DNA from: Phallus indusiatus
Lineage: Eukaryota; Basidiomycota; Agaricomycetes; Phallales; Phallaceae
Direction: 5' to 3'
Length of the DNA: 64,000 nucleotides
Assembly (NCBI GenBank): GCA_027605045.1
Contig: JAQFWX010000001.1
Span: forward strand, 1,240,001-1,304,000
A model generated the notes under the pieces. The model did no database searches. It was not told the origin of the DNA and saw only the letters and a program-made list of their open reading frames with translations. The translations under genes and the position numbers were made by a program. Shown piece after piece: positions 10,331 through 22,031 of the stretch (positions are counted from its first letter, which is position 1; each line of letters begins with the position of its first letter).

Positions 10331-13300
10331 CTAAGACTGTAACCCGTCGGACGACGACTCGGCTGAAACAACAAGCAAAAACCGCTCCACAACAGATTTT
10401 CCGCGACGAAGATTGATCAACGAGATGCGTTCATTGGCAAGCTGAGCTTGATCCTATACAACCAAAAATGAACCTTGTTTTATTCAAGGATTAAAAGAAG
10501 CAGAGCAACGCAAAAACGCCATCATCATCAACTTCATCATCACTTATCGAACTCTGTCCCATAGGTAAGTGCAACGCGGGACATCCAAACTCTTTCTCCA
10601 AAAACGGCACAGAAGGAATAGACTAAAACAAGTTTGACCTCAGTATGCAACACACGAGACGACAAAAACGGCCACGTGGCACATCTTACCCCTCGTCGAA
10701 TCCGCAATGGTTTGATGCCCCATTCAACTTCTTCAACGGCTTACTCAAGAATCTTGAATATCGACTTTTAGGTTCCCAAACCACCAATCCGCTGTTCCAC
10801 CAACACTAACTTACAATGAAAAACAATATGAGCATCCATTTGAACAAAGTTAAATGGACACCCATGCTTTGAGAGTGTTATTAGACCGGACGTCTCAACG
10901 CGGTGCACACTCAGACTATCCTCACTCTATCGCGACGAAAGCGATTCGGTAGGTTTATTCATAAGAGTTGATAAAAAGTACGAATAATTCATCTTCAGCT
11001 TTTGTACATTGACGAAGGTGGATGTCCGAGGATCAAAAATTAAAAAGTGAGTTGGGCGGATGAGAGAGAGCACTGAACAACGTACAGAATCCGGGTATTA
11101 GGACTTTTCTATTTCCATCAACAAGTCCAGCAAAAATTCTAACCCTGAAAACGTTTTCAGAAAAGTTGTGTAATGTAATGAAAAATACGAACGCGCGACA
11201 TACACGTCGCACATCGGTTCATCGACCCTTCCACCTTCAACACCCGAATGCAGATTAGGTCCCGAGCTGAACACGTCGATTGTGGCATGAACAACGCATC
11301 GCAATTCATACGTGATACACGGCATATCTTCATCAATCCAATCCGAATTACTGAATTCACAGTCAGCTCAAAATCTTTGAGACATCCCAAAACGTTTTCT
11401 TACCTGACCAACAGAGTATCAATCTCCCCATCAACACTCGCGAAATAAAAAACATTTCCCCAAAAACCCACCTTCTACTCCTTCACAGCACCCTCAAATT
11501 CACCACTTCCAGCCTCCTCTTCCACCTCAATCAATCACACAACATCACACCCCAACAAACGCCGCCTCAACAAACCGACGTAGCATACGCCACAGGTTCC
11601 TTATTATCGGACACAACACTTCCGTAAAGATGTTCATTCGTACCGTTTAATTCAAACGGACACGTTTTCCATGAGCTGCGCGGTGCTAAAATTATGTCGT
11701 AGTGCCTAATTTACAATTTCAGAAGGACACCCAAAAAAAAGAGAGGAAAGAAGGACGGGGGCACGTACCAGCAGAAACGAAAACGCGGTTTGGATTTATC
11801 GGATAAACCAACTACTTCAAGCCCGTTATCGGACGGAGCTAACACAAGTGTTGCAACCTAAACACAAACAACAACAATCACATCATTAGTTTTCCTCCTT
11901 TTTTGGAGTCAATTTTCATTTTTTGACCTACTATTTAAACAACGCTTGAGCCATGTCCCAGCATATGCACAATCCTCAGTTCAATATCGTTCGCTACTGG
12001 TAACCGACGGAATAGAAACGAACGGCGGTAGTGGGCTAATAATGAGTGAGTCTGGATAAAGGAAGTCAGTGACTTAATTGTATTATAAAGGTACGGAAGG
12101 TCGAGTTTACCACGCATATGTGTATGTTCCGCGGGATAAGATACTACCCAGATGCAGTAAGATTCTCAAATCTATACAGTATAAGCCAAATGCTACATAA
12201 ACCTGAGCGTGGAAGATAAAAAACACACACCTTGAAATCATTGTCATTTTTGCCGGTAATAAGACACCGCTTATTTGTAGATTTGACTCTTCCGCGATCA
12301 GTCAGGTCTTTGTTATTGAAATGGCAACGAAGACGGCTGAGACACACTGGTGTGACGGTGGAGGATAGAATGAGTGAGCGTGCCATGACGCCGCGCATGC
12401 GAATTGAGCTGACCAACGCTAAAAAAGCATAAGGAATAATACTTTTTGAATAGAAAAATACAATACACGAATCCAGCTGTTAGCACAACACGTGCATTGA
12501 CATTGCCAACCACTAGCAAAATTCAGACAAACATAAACCTGAGCCCAAATATACATACCTTCTAAGCCATAATAAGCCTAACAAGGCTTTTCGTCTCGAA
12601 AATCCCGAACAGCAATACACCCATCCCGACTTTCCGCATAAATCGTACCATCACGCGCCACGAGCGACAGCACGTCTCCTTGACTACATTCAAATGTATC
12701 CAGTAAAAACAGGTCCTTGAGGCGTGCTGCACTTCCGTATTTGATAGTCATCTTCGCTCCCGGTGATAAGCAGAATATCCACGTCAGAATCAGCCTGAGC
12801 GTCTTTATTTTCTTGTTGTTGTAGTCGTTCCCAGTGTTGTCGATGTCGGTCGGTTGCGCCTGCCTACCTGCAATAAGACTAGGAAGCAGCGCCATACAAT
12901 GGGTATACCTATAATGAGCTGAACGTATAATATCCTGCAGGAAAACTGGGAGGACACGTGGAGTACGCGAATGCGATTGGATAGCTGGCATCGAGAATCC
13001 TAATTGAGTTTGCGAAGTGACAGGATGAGCGATGGAGAGAACGGCTTAGACGGGAGGAATTGTCGAAAAACCGGTGCCATTTCGTGCGGTCGAGTGTTAG
13101 ATAGGTGTCCTCTTCCCCGTCCCGGTCCTGATTTACGTCTAGTTGATCGAATGAAGCACAGTTGTGGTGGCTGTTCTAGTGGTAATAGTGGAGGTAGCGG
13201 CGGTGGTTCGATGCTTTGCGTCCGACGTTGTCCGCGACGCCGCGGCAGCTTTGAACGGTCAAACCATTGCAGACTCAACAATCAAAATAGAGTGATGGGT

Positions 13301-13975
13301 GTAGGTAAATACGTCGCCCGCGGAAGTGTCGAGATGTGGGAGTGAGGATATAGCGGCAAGTGTAGACCGTATTCTGACTGTACTGTCGCGTACTGATACA
13401 CCGATAAGACTATTGTAATGACATACTCGATGAGCTGAACAGCCATTCGCGTTTTCTGTCAATCTCCAAAGTGAGAACGTTGCACGTGTGCCCATGGAGC
13501 GTCGTCGTTATTTGAAACGTACAATGACTCTAGGTTTAAGAAAACCAAGTCAGTCTAGTTGTTTAACGTGGTTGGTACTGTTAGGCACGTACATTATTAA
13601 TGTCGCTGGTTTAACAGCCCGCAAATGTATACTTCGTATCTGCTGCGAACCCAAGCACCGAGGTCGCCTGGCGATGGTGAAGAGTATAGGTCAGACGAGA
13701 TGGTGAGATCGAAGGGCGCTGGAGACAAGGGCAAAGTACTGAAGTACTGAAGGAGTTGCGTGTGTCAGAGATGGGACAAATTGATGAATAAGGGAGGCGC
13801 AAGGTGGATGGGGATGTCTGCGCGAGTTTGCGTAGTACTTAGTGTTTGCGTGGTATGGCCGTGCCGTAATGTAGCGCTGACGTGCGTGGACATCGATCTG
13901 CGTGATCGGATAGCTTCATACTCCACAGGATATCTGGTTGAGGTATACGAAGGCGTTAGTTACACCAAGTTGAAC
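10331..13975 (-). pseudogene. DUG2-like WD40/M20 pseudogene, copy C
   Basis: This is a full-length but decayed copy read right to left. The N-terminal WD exons lie at about 13370-13800, the linker/WD exon at 12580-13360, and further WD exons at 12090-12560. The M20 part lies at 10330-11700, with the terminal stop at 10331-10333. The catalytic block is damaged: GRGVSDNK has become GSVVSDNK, followed within about 15 codons by a stop. The WD exon has indels near 12720 and 12770. The neighbouring DUF6533 copy a looks better preserved, so the two genes of the unit have decayed at different rates. Confidence 0.75.
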
Positions 13976-15159
13976 CTATGGTCTCGTGAAAAGAGAAAAA
14001 AGGAAAAGAAGCCAGGATGAACTCACCATAAGCCCCGATCCTATTAGTAAACACCATTCGCCCCGGCCCTTATCGCACAGTCCTGATCAACACCCGCAAG
14101 AGTGTTTTCTGCCATTTGCTGAATGTTGGCTCTCAAGTTAGGCGCATTCTGCTGCTTCTGCATGTAAGATGCCCGTTACACGTTACGTGATGCGTGACGT
14201 CATACTGTCACAGCTGCAAGACGCGAAAGTAAAAGACTTTCGGGTCATCTACAATTCATCTATCCCGATACCGTCAATCCTCTCTATCAGACTGACTTTC
14301 GTTCAGAAAAATTGCGGGAGAGAAAAAAAGTCTCGCTCATGCAGGGCAGGTGCAGGTCAGCAGCATTTACCGATATTACTCGCCATGGTTCGACCAAAGT
14401 ATTTTCATCAAGAAAAACGGACTTCAAGTTGTTTGGGTGAACGGGTCGATAATAATTTCAGCCCTAACAAAAATCTAGGCGGAAAGATTTTTTCTGGAAA
14501 TACATGGATATTAAATCACTGTGAATATAGTCATGTTTAGTAGACGACTAAGTTACATAAAACTCTCTGTTTTCTAGTTTAGCTTGAAAGCTAAACAATT
14601 GAGAAATAAACAACTGAATCAACTCATATCTCATCAGCTGAACATTCTCTTAGCAACGCGAATTGTGCTTTCAAATGTATATATGTATGCGCTAATTATA
14701 ATAAACTAACACTAATTCACAAAATTAGTGAGCTGGTGTCGCTTTGGATCGTCATGCCAATCTGCTTACAACCACCGGTCTCGTCGTCAGTCGATTCTTA
14801 TGAGTATAGCAATTGAATTTGCACAGATACTAAGATAGATCATAGCGTCGAAATTTTTCGATTTACAGTGACTCGAATGAACGAATTATATGCTCTTAGA
14901 CTGGCACTGAATCTCAGGTTCGAATCTAAAGTAGACATCCGAATTGGGCTCCACTCGTTGAACATCCAAAGATATAAATATAATAAAAAACCAATGCCGA
15001 AACTTGAGGTCTTTCAGAAAAAACTGTCAACATCACTAGAGACATGAAATAGATAGGAAAAAAAGTATCAAGAAGAACATAAAAATTTTCCATTCTAAGT
15101 TATAACGACTTTGGCTAATCTTTATCCTGTAAAAAGCACATACTGAAATATTTTAGGCT
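13976..15159. other. array intergenic region, no gene
   Basis: Homologous to 37540-38788 and, more weakly, to 7251-8068: the spacer between the 5' end of a DUG2-like copy and the 3' end of the next DUF6533 copy. An open frame at 14169-14540 has no counterpart conserved in frame in the other spacers and is not called. Confidence 0.5.
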
Positions 15160-16726
15160 TCAAATGACATCCACAGTTAAAGGTAAACCATAAGGATCAC
15201 TGTTGCCATCAGGCAGGTTCTCCAATTCCCCCATGTTCCTTTCCTCAGGGGTGGCCATTTCCACAAGGAAAGATTGATGCACATGTTGAAGAACGTTTGA
15301 GAATTGAAGCGATGGTAAAGTCATTTGGCTAGCTTCAATTTTGGCCGAATTGAGGCGACGAAGATCGAGAGTGAAATCAGCCATTAGAGTTACGGACAGG
15401 CTTGGGAGAGGTTACATGTCAATGATCATGGAAAAATTTACATTCAAGAGAGATGACCTCACACATTTTGTACAAGTGAATAACACTGCGTAACAAAGGC
15501 CTGAGAGAATCCAGATTTATGTTAAGGAACATGTGTGAGAATTAAACAGACCCATTGACATACACTTGTAAGCTAAAAAGATTTCAGCCATTTATCCCCA
15601 TTCTATATGATTAAAATCTCACCACCAGAAGAGGCACACCAGTGAAAGTAATAGTGACAACAAAACTTACAGAGCCATGATAAGGTGCGAGAGGTTGTCA
15701 ATGTCAAAAGATGAGACCTTACCAACATCGAAATATACCTGCATGTTACTCAGTAAATATTGCTATAATTACCACCAAACTTACCTTGGGTGAGAAGCAT
15801 GGACACGAGGTTATTGGTACTTGAAATTTTGGCGTCGCATTTCAATCTCCAAATACCCCAGACCTTCCACATGCAAATGCCAAATATAAGTAAGTCCACG
15901 CAGACAACGACGCTATTGAGGGTAAGGTTGACTGAACCAGTTTAATTATAAACATATCTAACAAATCAATGAGCATGAGACATACTGATAGCTTCCGCTG
16001 TGGGGAAGCTTCGTCACCAAGATAATTATCAATTGCATACACATAAGTTTGCATGAACTACAGACCTTGAACTACACCCAGGGTATGCCCATATGGCTAT
16101 GATCAAAAAGGATGGTAACTATAGGAAATTCCACGATTATTGTCATTGGATTCTTACAGTACAAACTTAAACCCAAGTAAGAAAAAACGCCAAAAGCCAA
16201 AGTTAAACTGAGAATTTTATTTCCTTTGCATAATGAATATGCTCGAACAACCAATAAACCTGATATTTTTATTACATTAATTTCGACATAAGGAAATAAG
16301 GAGCACAGACCTTGAATACCAGCATATGTAAAAATAGAAAAAATGCCCATTAAAGTATCGAGTACATTACAAATTCTTCAGGTTTTCGTGATTTCAGTGC
16401 CAAACCCAAGCTTCATATGTATAAGAATGTTTACCTTTCTGACTTCAGAAAAGTGAGTTTTATATAACAATGATTATGGGTATTAACATACTGAAATATA
16501 ATTTAATGAGAGATCAAGTCCCTGGACCAATAAATTTCCATATCTTGCAAAGATGTACAATAATGTAGGCAAACTGAATGATTTAGACCATATATACTCT
16601 TTTTCTTGAGAGAATGATATCAGAGTAGTATAGAAACTAAATGCTAGAGGTTTTGTCGTCTTAGCAAGACTTCCTTATGATGCAGTATTACTCACCTGCT
16701 GCACTGAAGAGCACCAAGTTGAAAAC
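15160..16726 (-). pseudogene. DUF6533 copy b, main body, cut by the retroelement
   Basis: This holds exons 2b to last of a DUF6533 gene. Exon 2 is interrupted after its ninth base by the LTR element: the sequence from 16726 leftwards continues exactly where 36457-36465 stops, with AAAAC/GTTTT as the target duplication. The core exon (about 16500-16655) is open and encodes FYTTLISFSQEKEYIWSKSF. Membrane exons follow (16072-16350, with SGLLVVRAYSLCKGNKILSL), and the last exon is at 15160-15384. The first exon and the start of exon 2 now lie 20 kb away on the other strand (36336-36465), so the gene is split. Apart from the split I see no early stop in the exons checked. Confidence 0.75.
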
Positions 16727-17070
16727 TGTAAAAAAGTTATAGAACACTCGTAAACGAGTGTTGGAGGGCGGATGTAAGAAATAGATAAAGTCCGTGTCAC
16801 CCGCGGTAATAAAAGCCGCGGTAATAGAATTTCTTTTGTCTTGTTTACTTTAGAAAACTTTAATTCTTTTCTTTATTTCTAATAATGATTTATAATCTTT
16901 TGCTTACTTACTTTACTTTAATAATATTTACATAATCTTTCTATTTTCGTATAAATACTTGAGTTTTGTATATATGCTCCTTAGCTTTGAACTACGAGGA
17001 TTTACAACACTCAACTGCGTGTCTATCTAAGTTAACTAAAGCTACTTGTAAACAGTCTCCGACTTTTACA
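16727..17070 (+). repeat. 5' LTR (344 bp)
   Basis: It matches 24789-25130 throughout, except for two extra A residues in the run after the initial TGT. It carries a 9-bp perfect inverted repeat (16743-16751/16754-16762), an internal copy of the polypurine-like TGGAGGGCGGA plus TGTAA (16762-16777), and a repeated CCGCGGTAAT (about 16801-16835). Confidence 0.95.
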
Positions 17071-17136
17071 TCTTTTTTGAGTCTATTCTTTCTTCGTACT
17101 ACTTCTTAATCTTACCAGCGTCGGATTGATCACCCG

Positions 17137-19779
17137 ATGTCTAATTCTTTGTCGACATCTACCAACGTCCCGGACGAGACCTCATTCTCCTCTTCTTCGT
17201 TTGTCTCTTCTTCGTCTTCACCCAACGCCACTCCGACTCTTCGACCCGCCGAGTTTACCTCCGACCAACGCGAGACCAGTGCCAGCGACGATGGCTATCA
17301 GCATCGTCAGCTGCGCAGCGGGACTGTTCGTCCTGAGCAAGCTGTGTGGGAAAGGAGGAGATATGAGAGGAGAGGTGATGGCGAGGATAGGGCTGAGGGA
17401 AATCCATCTTCGGATGCTGGAAACCCTTCACAGGGTAGTGGCGAAGCTGGGTTGGAAGGACCAGCGAGCGAGGGAGGAGGATTGATGGCAGAGGAGCAAG
17501 GCCCTGTGGCAGAGGGAGTTACGCTGACAGTAGACGGTCTGAGACAGAGGTTGGACCGAGTCAGTGAGGATAGGACCCAGATGCAGGATGACATGGGGCG
17601 AATTGAGACTGAAATGAGAAGAATGGGATTTTTGCAGGAGAGGGCTAATAATGTGACTAGAAGCATAGAAAATAGTCAGAGAAATGATAGTGAATTTGTG
17701 GAGCCTAGTAATACTGTACGAGTTGTTGAAGCTCCAGTGCCTGTGTTGAACACGGACAGACAGTTCTTCAGTAACTGGTTTGAGAACGCCGGTGAGGATA
17801 GCGCGAATCGGGAAGGACAGACGGCTGAGAATAATGGAACGGTTAAAGCAGAAGCTGAAACTGGGGAACAAGGCGAGGGAGGAACCGCCACTAGGAGGAA
17901 CGCCACTTTAGGCGAGAGTGAGACAGGAGGGCCTGTGGCAGAACCTAAGTCTCAGAAGTCTTACAGTGAGGTTGTGGCGGAAGGTACACCTGCTGCACCT
18001 GCTGTACTTGCTGAAATTATTCCTAAGAGTAAAGGAAAATCAGCTAAATCTAAGAATAAGAAGAAGAAGAAGCATACCTCCAGTAAGAGAACTTCGCGCT
18101 ATACGCGAGATAAATCTGAGGTTCCGGAGGGAGGGTATTTTGCGAAGGTTGCTGGATATACTGATAAGGAGTCTTCGAGCTCTACGGATAGCAGTGATGA
18201 CGATTCATCTAGTTCGTCTAGTGATTCGGATAATGGTGGAGGTGATGGAGGTTCTGATTCGTCCTCATCGTCATCTTCCAGTTCCAGTTCGTCTGACTCG
18301 GAAAGTGGCATAGCTGATAAGAAAATGCTGAAGAAGGCATTATCTTCGATGAAAATTAATAACCCACCTATCTATAAGGGTATTCCCAATCTGGACGAAT
18401 TTGATCACTGGATTTTTGCGGTAAAAGTTTGGGTGAAGCGAATGGGATTGTCTAAGAAATGGGCGGTGCGACTATTGGTAAATTTTGTGGGAGACAAAGC
18501 TAGTGTTTTCTACATGAAATATGTCGCTTTGAAGACTAAGAAATGGACCTTACGACGGATATTTAATGCGTTGTTTGATTACTGTTTCCCGCCTGATTAT
18601 AAGTTACAGCTTAGGAGAAGACTTATGCGATCTTACCAGGGACAGTCCTATTTCCGTGATTTCGCTCGCGATGTCCAGACTTTGGCCAAACGTTTTCCTG
18701 ATGTGAACAAACGTCAGCAAGTGCAAATAATTTGGGATGGTGCTGCACAATACATACGGTTGGAATGGATGAAAGCTTGTTGCAGCCCGGAAAGCACGTC
18801 TCTAAAAGAGCTGATAAGGAGAGCTATTCATTTTGAGGCGGCCGAGTTGACGAAACGGAAGGAGAATGGTGTATATACTATGCCAGAAGTCAATAGGATG
18901 GCAAATAGAAGTATGGAAGTGAGACGGACCGCATACATTGGGAATGCACCTAGAGCTCCTATGCAAATTGAGAGATATCGTCCGTCATTTGCACCTATTG
19001 CACCTATTGCAAATAGAGCTACACCTCAATTCAAGCCAACACAATTGATGAATGGGGATAGGAGACGACTTACCAAGGCTGAGTTGAATGAACTGCGTGC
19101 ACAGGGAAAGTGCTTTAATTGCAAGCAACCAGGACATGACGCACGCAATTGTCCACTACGCCACAATGCGCCAGCACCGAAAATCGCGTCAAATGCTGTA
19201 AATTTTGATAAGTTGAAGAGATTGGAGAAACAGCGGGAAAAGGTGGAAGCTAACTCGCTGATGCTGTGCGCTATGGGACCCGCACATCCAGTAAAGAAAA
19301 AGGCAGAGAATGAGAGAGCGGATGTCTTGGAGAGGACCGCCATGAGAGTAAAGGATATTACGCGTGCTCTCCCAAAGCCAATAGTTGTGGAGATTCTTAT
19401 AAATGGGAAGCCTGCGACTGCGTTGATAGACACTGGATCGTTATCGGACTTCATGTCTACAACGCTTGCTGTTCAACTAAAAGTGGATAAGGATCAGTTA
19501 GCAAAGCCACTAATATTGCAAATGGCGGTGCAAGGCTCACGTTCTAAAGTAAATTGGAGTACCACCGTTGACTTCCGCTACCAAAATATTAATAGTATGC
19601 GGCGTTTTGACATTGTGAATCTTGAGAATTATGATATCATCTTGGGGACGCCGTTTATCTTTCAACATCGGGTTATGCTGGGACTTAATCCGACAAGGGT
19701 ATTAATAGGGTGTAATGAACCAGAAGATATCGAAGGAGATGAAGTATTTACCATGAGTTCTACACTGATAGCTGTTTGA
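17137..19779 (+). CDS. gag: Gag polyprotein with aspartic protease
   Basis: An intact 880-aa frame starting at the first ATG after the 5' LTR. Order: Ser/Thr-rich N terminus; a possibly coiled region near 130-175; a basic Lys-rich stretch (about 300-325); a long Ser/Asp tract (about 345-390); the retrotransposon Gag domain (about 405-575, including FPDVNKRQQVQIIWDGAAQY); a CCHC zinc knuckle CFNCKQPGHDARNC at 659-672; and a protease core ALIDTGS with the catalytic Asp at 765. The frame stops at 19777-19779, and pol opens in the +1 frame only from 19772. Fusion of protease to the end of Gag is unusual but known in Ty3/gypsy elements. The intact frame contrasts with the broken pol downstream. 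Confidence 0.9.
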   Translation: MSNSLSTSTNVPDETSFSSSSFVSSSSSPNATPTLRPAEFTSDQRETSASDDGYQHRQLRSGTVRPEQAVWERRRYERRGDGEDRAEGNPSSDAGNPSQGSGEAGLEGPASEGGGLMAEEQGPVAEGVTLTVDGLRQRLDRVSEDRTQMQDDMGRIETEMRRMGFLQERANNVTRSIENSQRNDSEFVEPSNTVRVVEAPVPVLNTDRQFFSNWFENAGEDSANREGQTAENNGTVKAEAETGEQGEGGTATRRNATLGESETGGPVAEPKSQKSYSEVVAEGTPAAPAVLAEIIPKSKGKSAKSKNKKKKKHTSSKRTSRYTRDKSEVPEGGYFAKVAGYTDKESSSSTDSSDDDSSSSSSDSDNGGGDGGSDSSSSSSSSSSSSDSESGIADKKMLKKALSSMKINNPPIYKGIPNLDEFDHWIFAVKVWVKRMGLSKKWAVRLLVNFVGDKASVFYMKYVALKTKKWTLRRIFNALFDYCFPPDYKLQLRRRLMRSYQGQSYFRDFARDVQTLAKRFPDVNKRQQVQIIWDGAAQYIRLEWMKACCSPESTSLKELIRRAIHFEAAELTKRKENGVYTMPEVNRMANRSMEVRRTAYIGNAPRAPMQIERYRPSFAPIAPIANRATPQFKPTQLMNGDRRRLTKAELNELRAQGKCFNCKQPGHDARNCPLRHNAPAPKIASNAVNFDKLKRLEKQREKVEANSLMLCAMGPAHPVKKKAENERADVLERTAMRVKDITRALPKPIVVEILINGKPATALIDTGSLSDFMSTTLAVQLKVDKDQLAKPLILQMAVQGSRSKVNWSTTVDFRYQNINSMRRFDIVNLENYDIILGTPFIFQHRVMLGLNPTRVLIGCNEPEDIEGDEVFTMSSTLIAV

Positions 19780-21416
19780 GGACGAACTTGACAAAGTCCG
19801 CGCGATGCTGCGAAATGAGGCAGAGGATCTATGTCAAACGGCAGAGACGTCAGAATTACCCCCTTTCAGAAAGATCAATCATGTCATACCGTTGATTGAT
19901 GAAAATAAGTTGTATTCTTGGAGACCGAGCCGTTGCCCAGAAGCATTACGCAAGGTTTGGCAGGAGAAAAAGAATGCGTATTTAAGGAGTGGGAGGTGGC
20001 GACTTGCAACGGGAACTAATGCGCTACCGTTGTTAATATTGCCTAAGCCTAACAAAGGAGGAGAGCTTGTTCCTCTCATTAGGACTGTGGTAGATAAGCG
20101 TGAGCAGAATAAAAACACGCTGAAATTGAAGACACCATTACCTGACATGTCGCTGATTTTGCGTAATGTCATACGACATAAGTACAGGAGTTTGCTGGAC
20201 GGGAAAGACGCCTATGAACAGATCAGAATTGTCCCGGAGCATGTGAACCGGACGTTATTCACCACTCCAGATGGAACTATGGAGAGTTTGGTTATGCAAC
20301 AGGGTGATTGTAATGCACCCGCAACTTACCAGACACTGATGAATTATATCTTCGCACCGTACATTGGGGTCTTTATGGATGTGTACCTGGATGATATCGT
20401 TATTTATTCAGACACTATAGAGGACCATGTTGCACATATACGTACAGTATTGGATAGATTGCGGGAGGAGCGACTTTTCTTAGCGCCGAAGAAAATGCAG
20501 TTCTTCGCGCCGGTTTTGAAGCTACTGGGACATGAGATTGATGATAAAGGAATTAGAATGGATGCCAACAAAGTTGATAAAATAGAGAAGTGGAAGGTAC
20601 CTACCAACAAGGATCTCTTGTTGAGTTTCTTGGGGCGGTTGGTTACTTGGCGGCAAATTGCGAAGCTATCCGCATCCCAATGGCTGTTTTGACAGCAAGA
20701 ACAGGTTCGACCAAACCTTGGAAATGGGGGCCGACTGAGCAACGTGCTTTTGATAATGTTAAAGAGTTAGTCAAGCAACACCGAGATAACCATCGTGTTG
20801 CAATAGATTACTCACCAAACGCGGAACGGATTAACTTGGTGACGGATGCATGTTTGACTGGTGCGAGTGGTGTATTGAGTCAAGGAAATGATGTTAGCAC
20901 CGCATCTGTTGTGGAATTTTGGTCGGAAAGTTCAACGTTGCACAACAAAATTATCCGGTGCATGAGCAGGAGTTGTTGGCAATAGTGGAGTCATTGAAAC
21001 GTTTCCGCTCGCAGTTGCTAGGTGTTAAATTCCGCATCTGCACAGATCATAAGGGGCTGGAATACTTTATGTCGCAAAAACATCTCTCACCACGGCAACA
21101 CCGTTGGCTCGATGTTCTGAATGAGTTCGACTTTGAGATTCATTATATTCCCGGAGAGTCAAACAAGTTAGCAGATGCACTTTCGCGGATATATAGTAAC
21201 GAACCTGATGGAACGGTTCGCGCTGCAAGTGAATTCATTAAGGACAATGATGATGATGAAAAGGAGAAAGAGATGGAGAGCTTTGCTGCATTCCTACGTT
21301 CACGTTCAACACCAATTTACACTGCGGATGTAGGAGTCTTACCTGCAAGAAGGTCTTCGCGACTAGCACAGAAGGACCAATCTGTTATGGAACTCCTTGA
21401 TGTGCCAATCAAATAG
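19772..21416 (+). pseudogene. pol: pol: reverse transcriptase and RNase H, two frameshifts
   Basis: The first segment (19772-about 20635) encodes the RT fingers and palm with the catalytic VYLDDIVIYSD motif (around 20380-20410). Near 20635 the frame moves by -1 into 20590-20985, which continues the connection domain and the start of RNase H (NLVTDACLTGASGVLSQG). Near 20925 it moves by -1 again into 20919-21416, with the RNase H end (RICTDHKGLEYF and NKLADALSRI). Each shift looks like loss of one base, since the protein context continues on both sides. A TAG at 21414-21416 ends the segment before the integrase part. The RT active-site residues are intact, but a continuous Pol cannot be made from this sequence. 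Confidence 0.88.
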
Positions 21417-21429
21417 AGTTACACACAAT

Positions 21430-22031
21430 TACTTGTTAAGCGTTTCGTCTAGATTCGTATCCAACTAAAAGGTAAGGCCAGGAATAACTGTACTTATGTG
21501 AAAGTTTCCCGATCTATAGAAATGTTAGTTGAACAATAGAGGTTAAGAGGGAGACTTGTAGCACAAGTCTCAGATAGAGTTAGATAAGAGGTTTGGTAAG
21601 CGCGCTTTGTCAAAGTGACCCTTTGTTGTTACTGAGCTTTATTAGCTAACACTGGATGTGTGGTACAACAAAAGATGTAGATACATGATTTTCTGAGCCC
21701 TATTTATACACATTTAGGGCTAAACTATTCTACTCGCTACCTAATAATTACATAGTAAATGACACAAGAGATGACACAATATTTGAGATGGAAAAATAGA
21801 TAAGGATAAATAAACGTAACCTTTTTCCTACTAATTACCCTTGGCTGAAGTGTTTTGCCGGATGATGTCATGTATGATCAAAGTGGCAAAAGGATTGGAA
21901 AAGAAAATAGAAGTGGAAGACGAGAAATGTAGAAGTCCTTGGATTATTTGGTTTTGTTTGTTTTTATGGAGTTTTGTTGCCGTAGCCTTATGTCTTGATG
22001 TTTTTGGTGAGGGAGATGAAGTGGTTACATA
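21430..22031. mobile_element. 602-bp insertion nested in pol
   Basis: Non-coding, AT-rich DNA between RNase H and integrase. It is flanked by the direct repeat ACACAAT at 21423-21429 and 22032-22038. Removing the insert with one repeat (609 bp, a multiple of three) makes the upstream and downstream pol frames contiguous and in phase, which supports a true insertion. It has a TATA-like CCTATTTATACACATT near 21700. A TGTTA...TAACA pair (21434 and 22030-22034) resembles LTR ends, but the flanks of that pair do not form a 5-bp duplication. The class is therefore unresolved: solo LTR or small DNA element. Confidence 0.55.

Noticed and set aside
17071..17110. Primer-binding site after the 5' LTR
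   Set aside because: The bases after the LTR are T-rich and do not obviously match a tRNA 3' end; self-priming or an unusual primer cannot be judged by eye.
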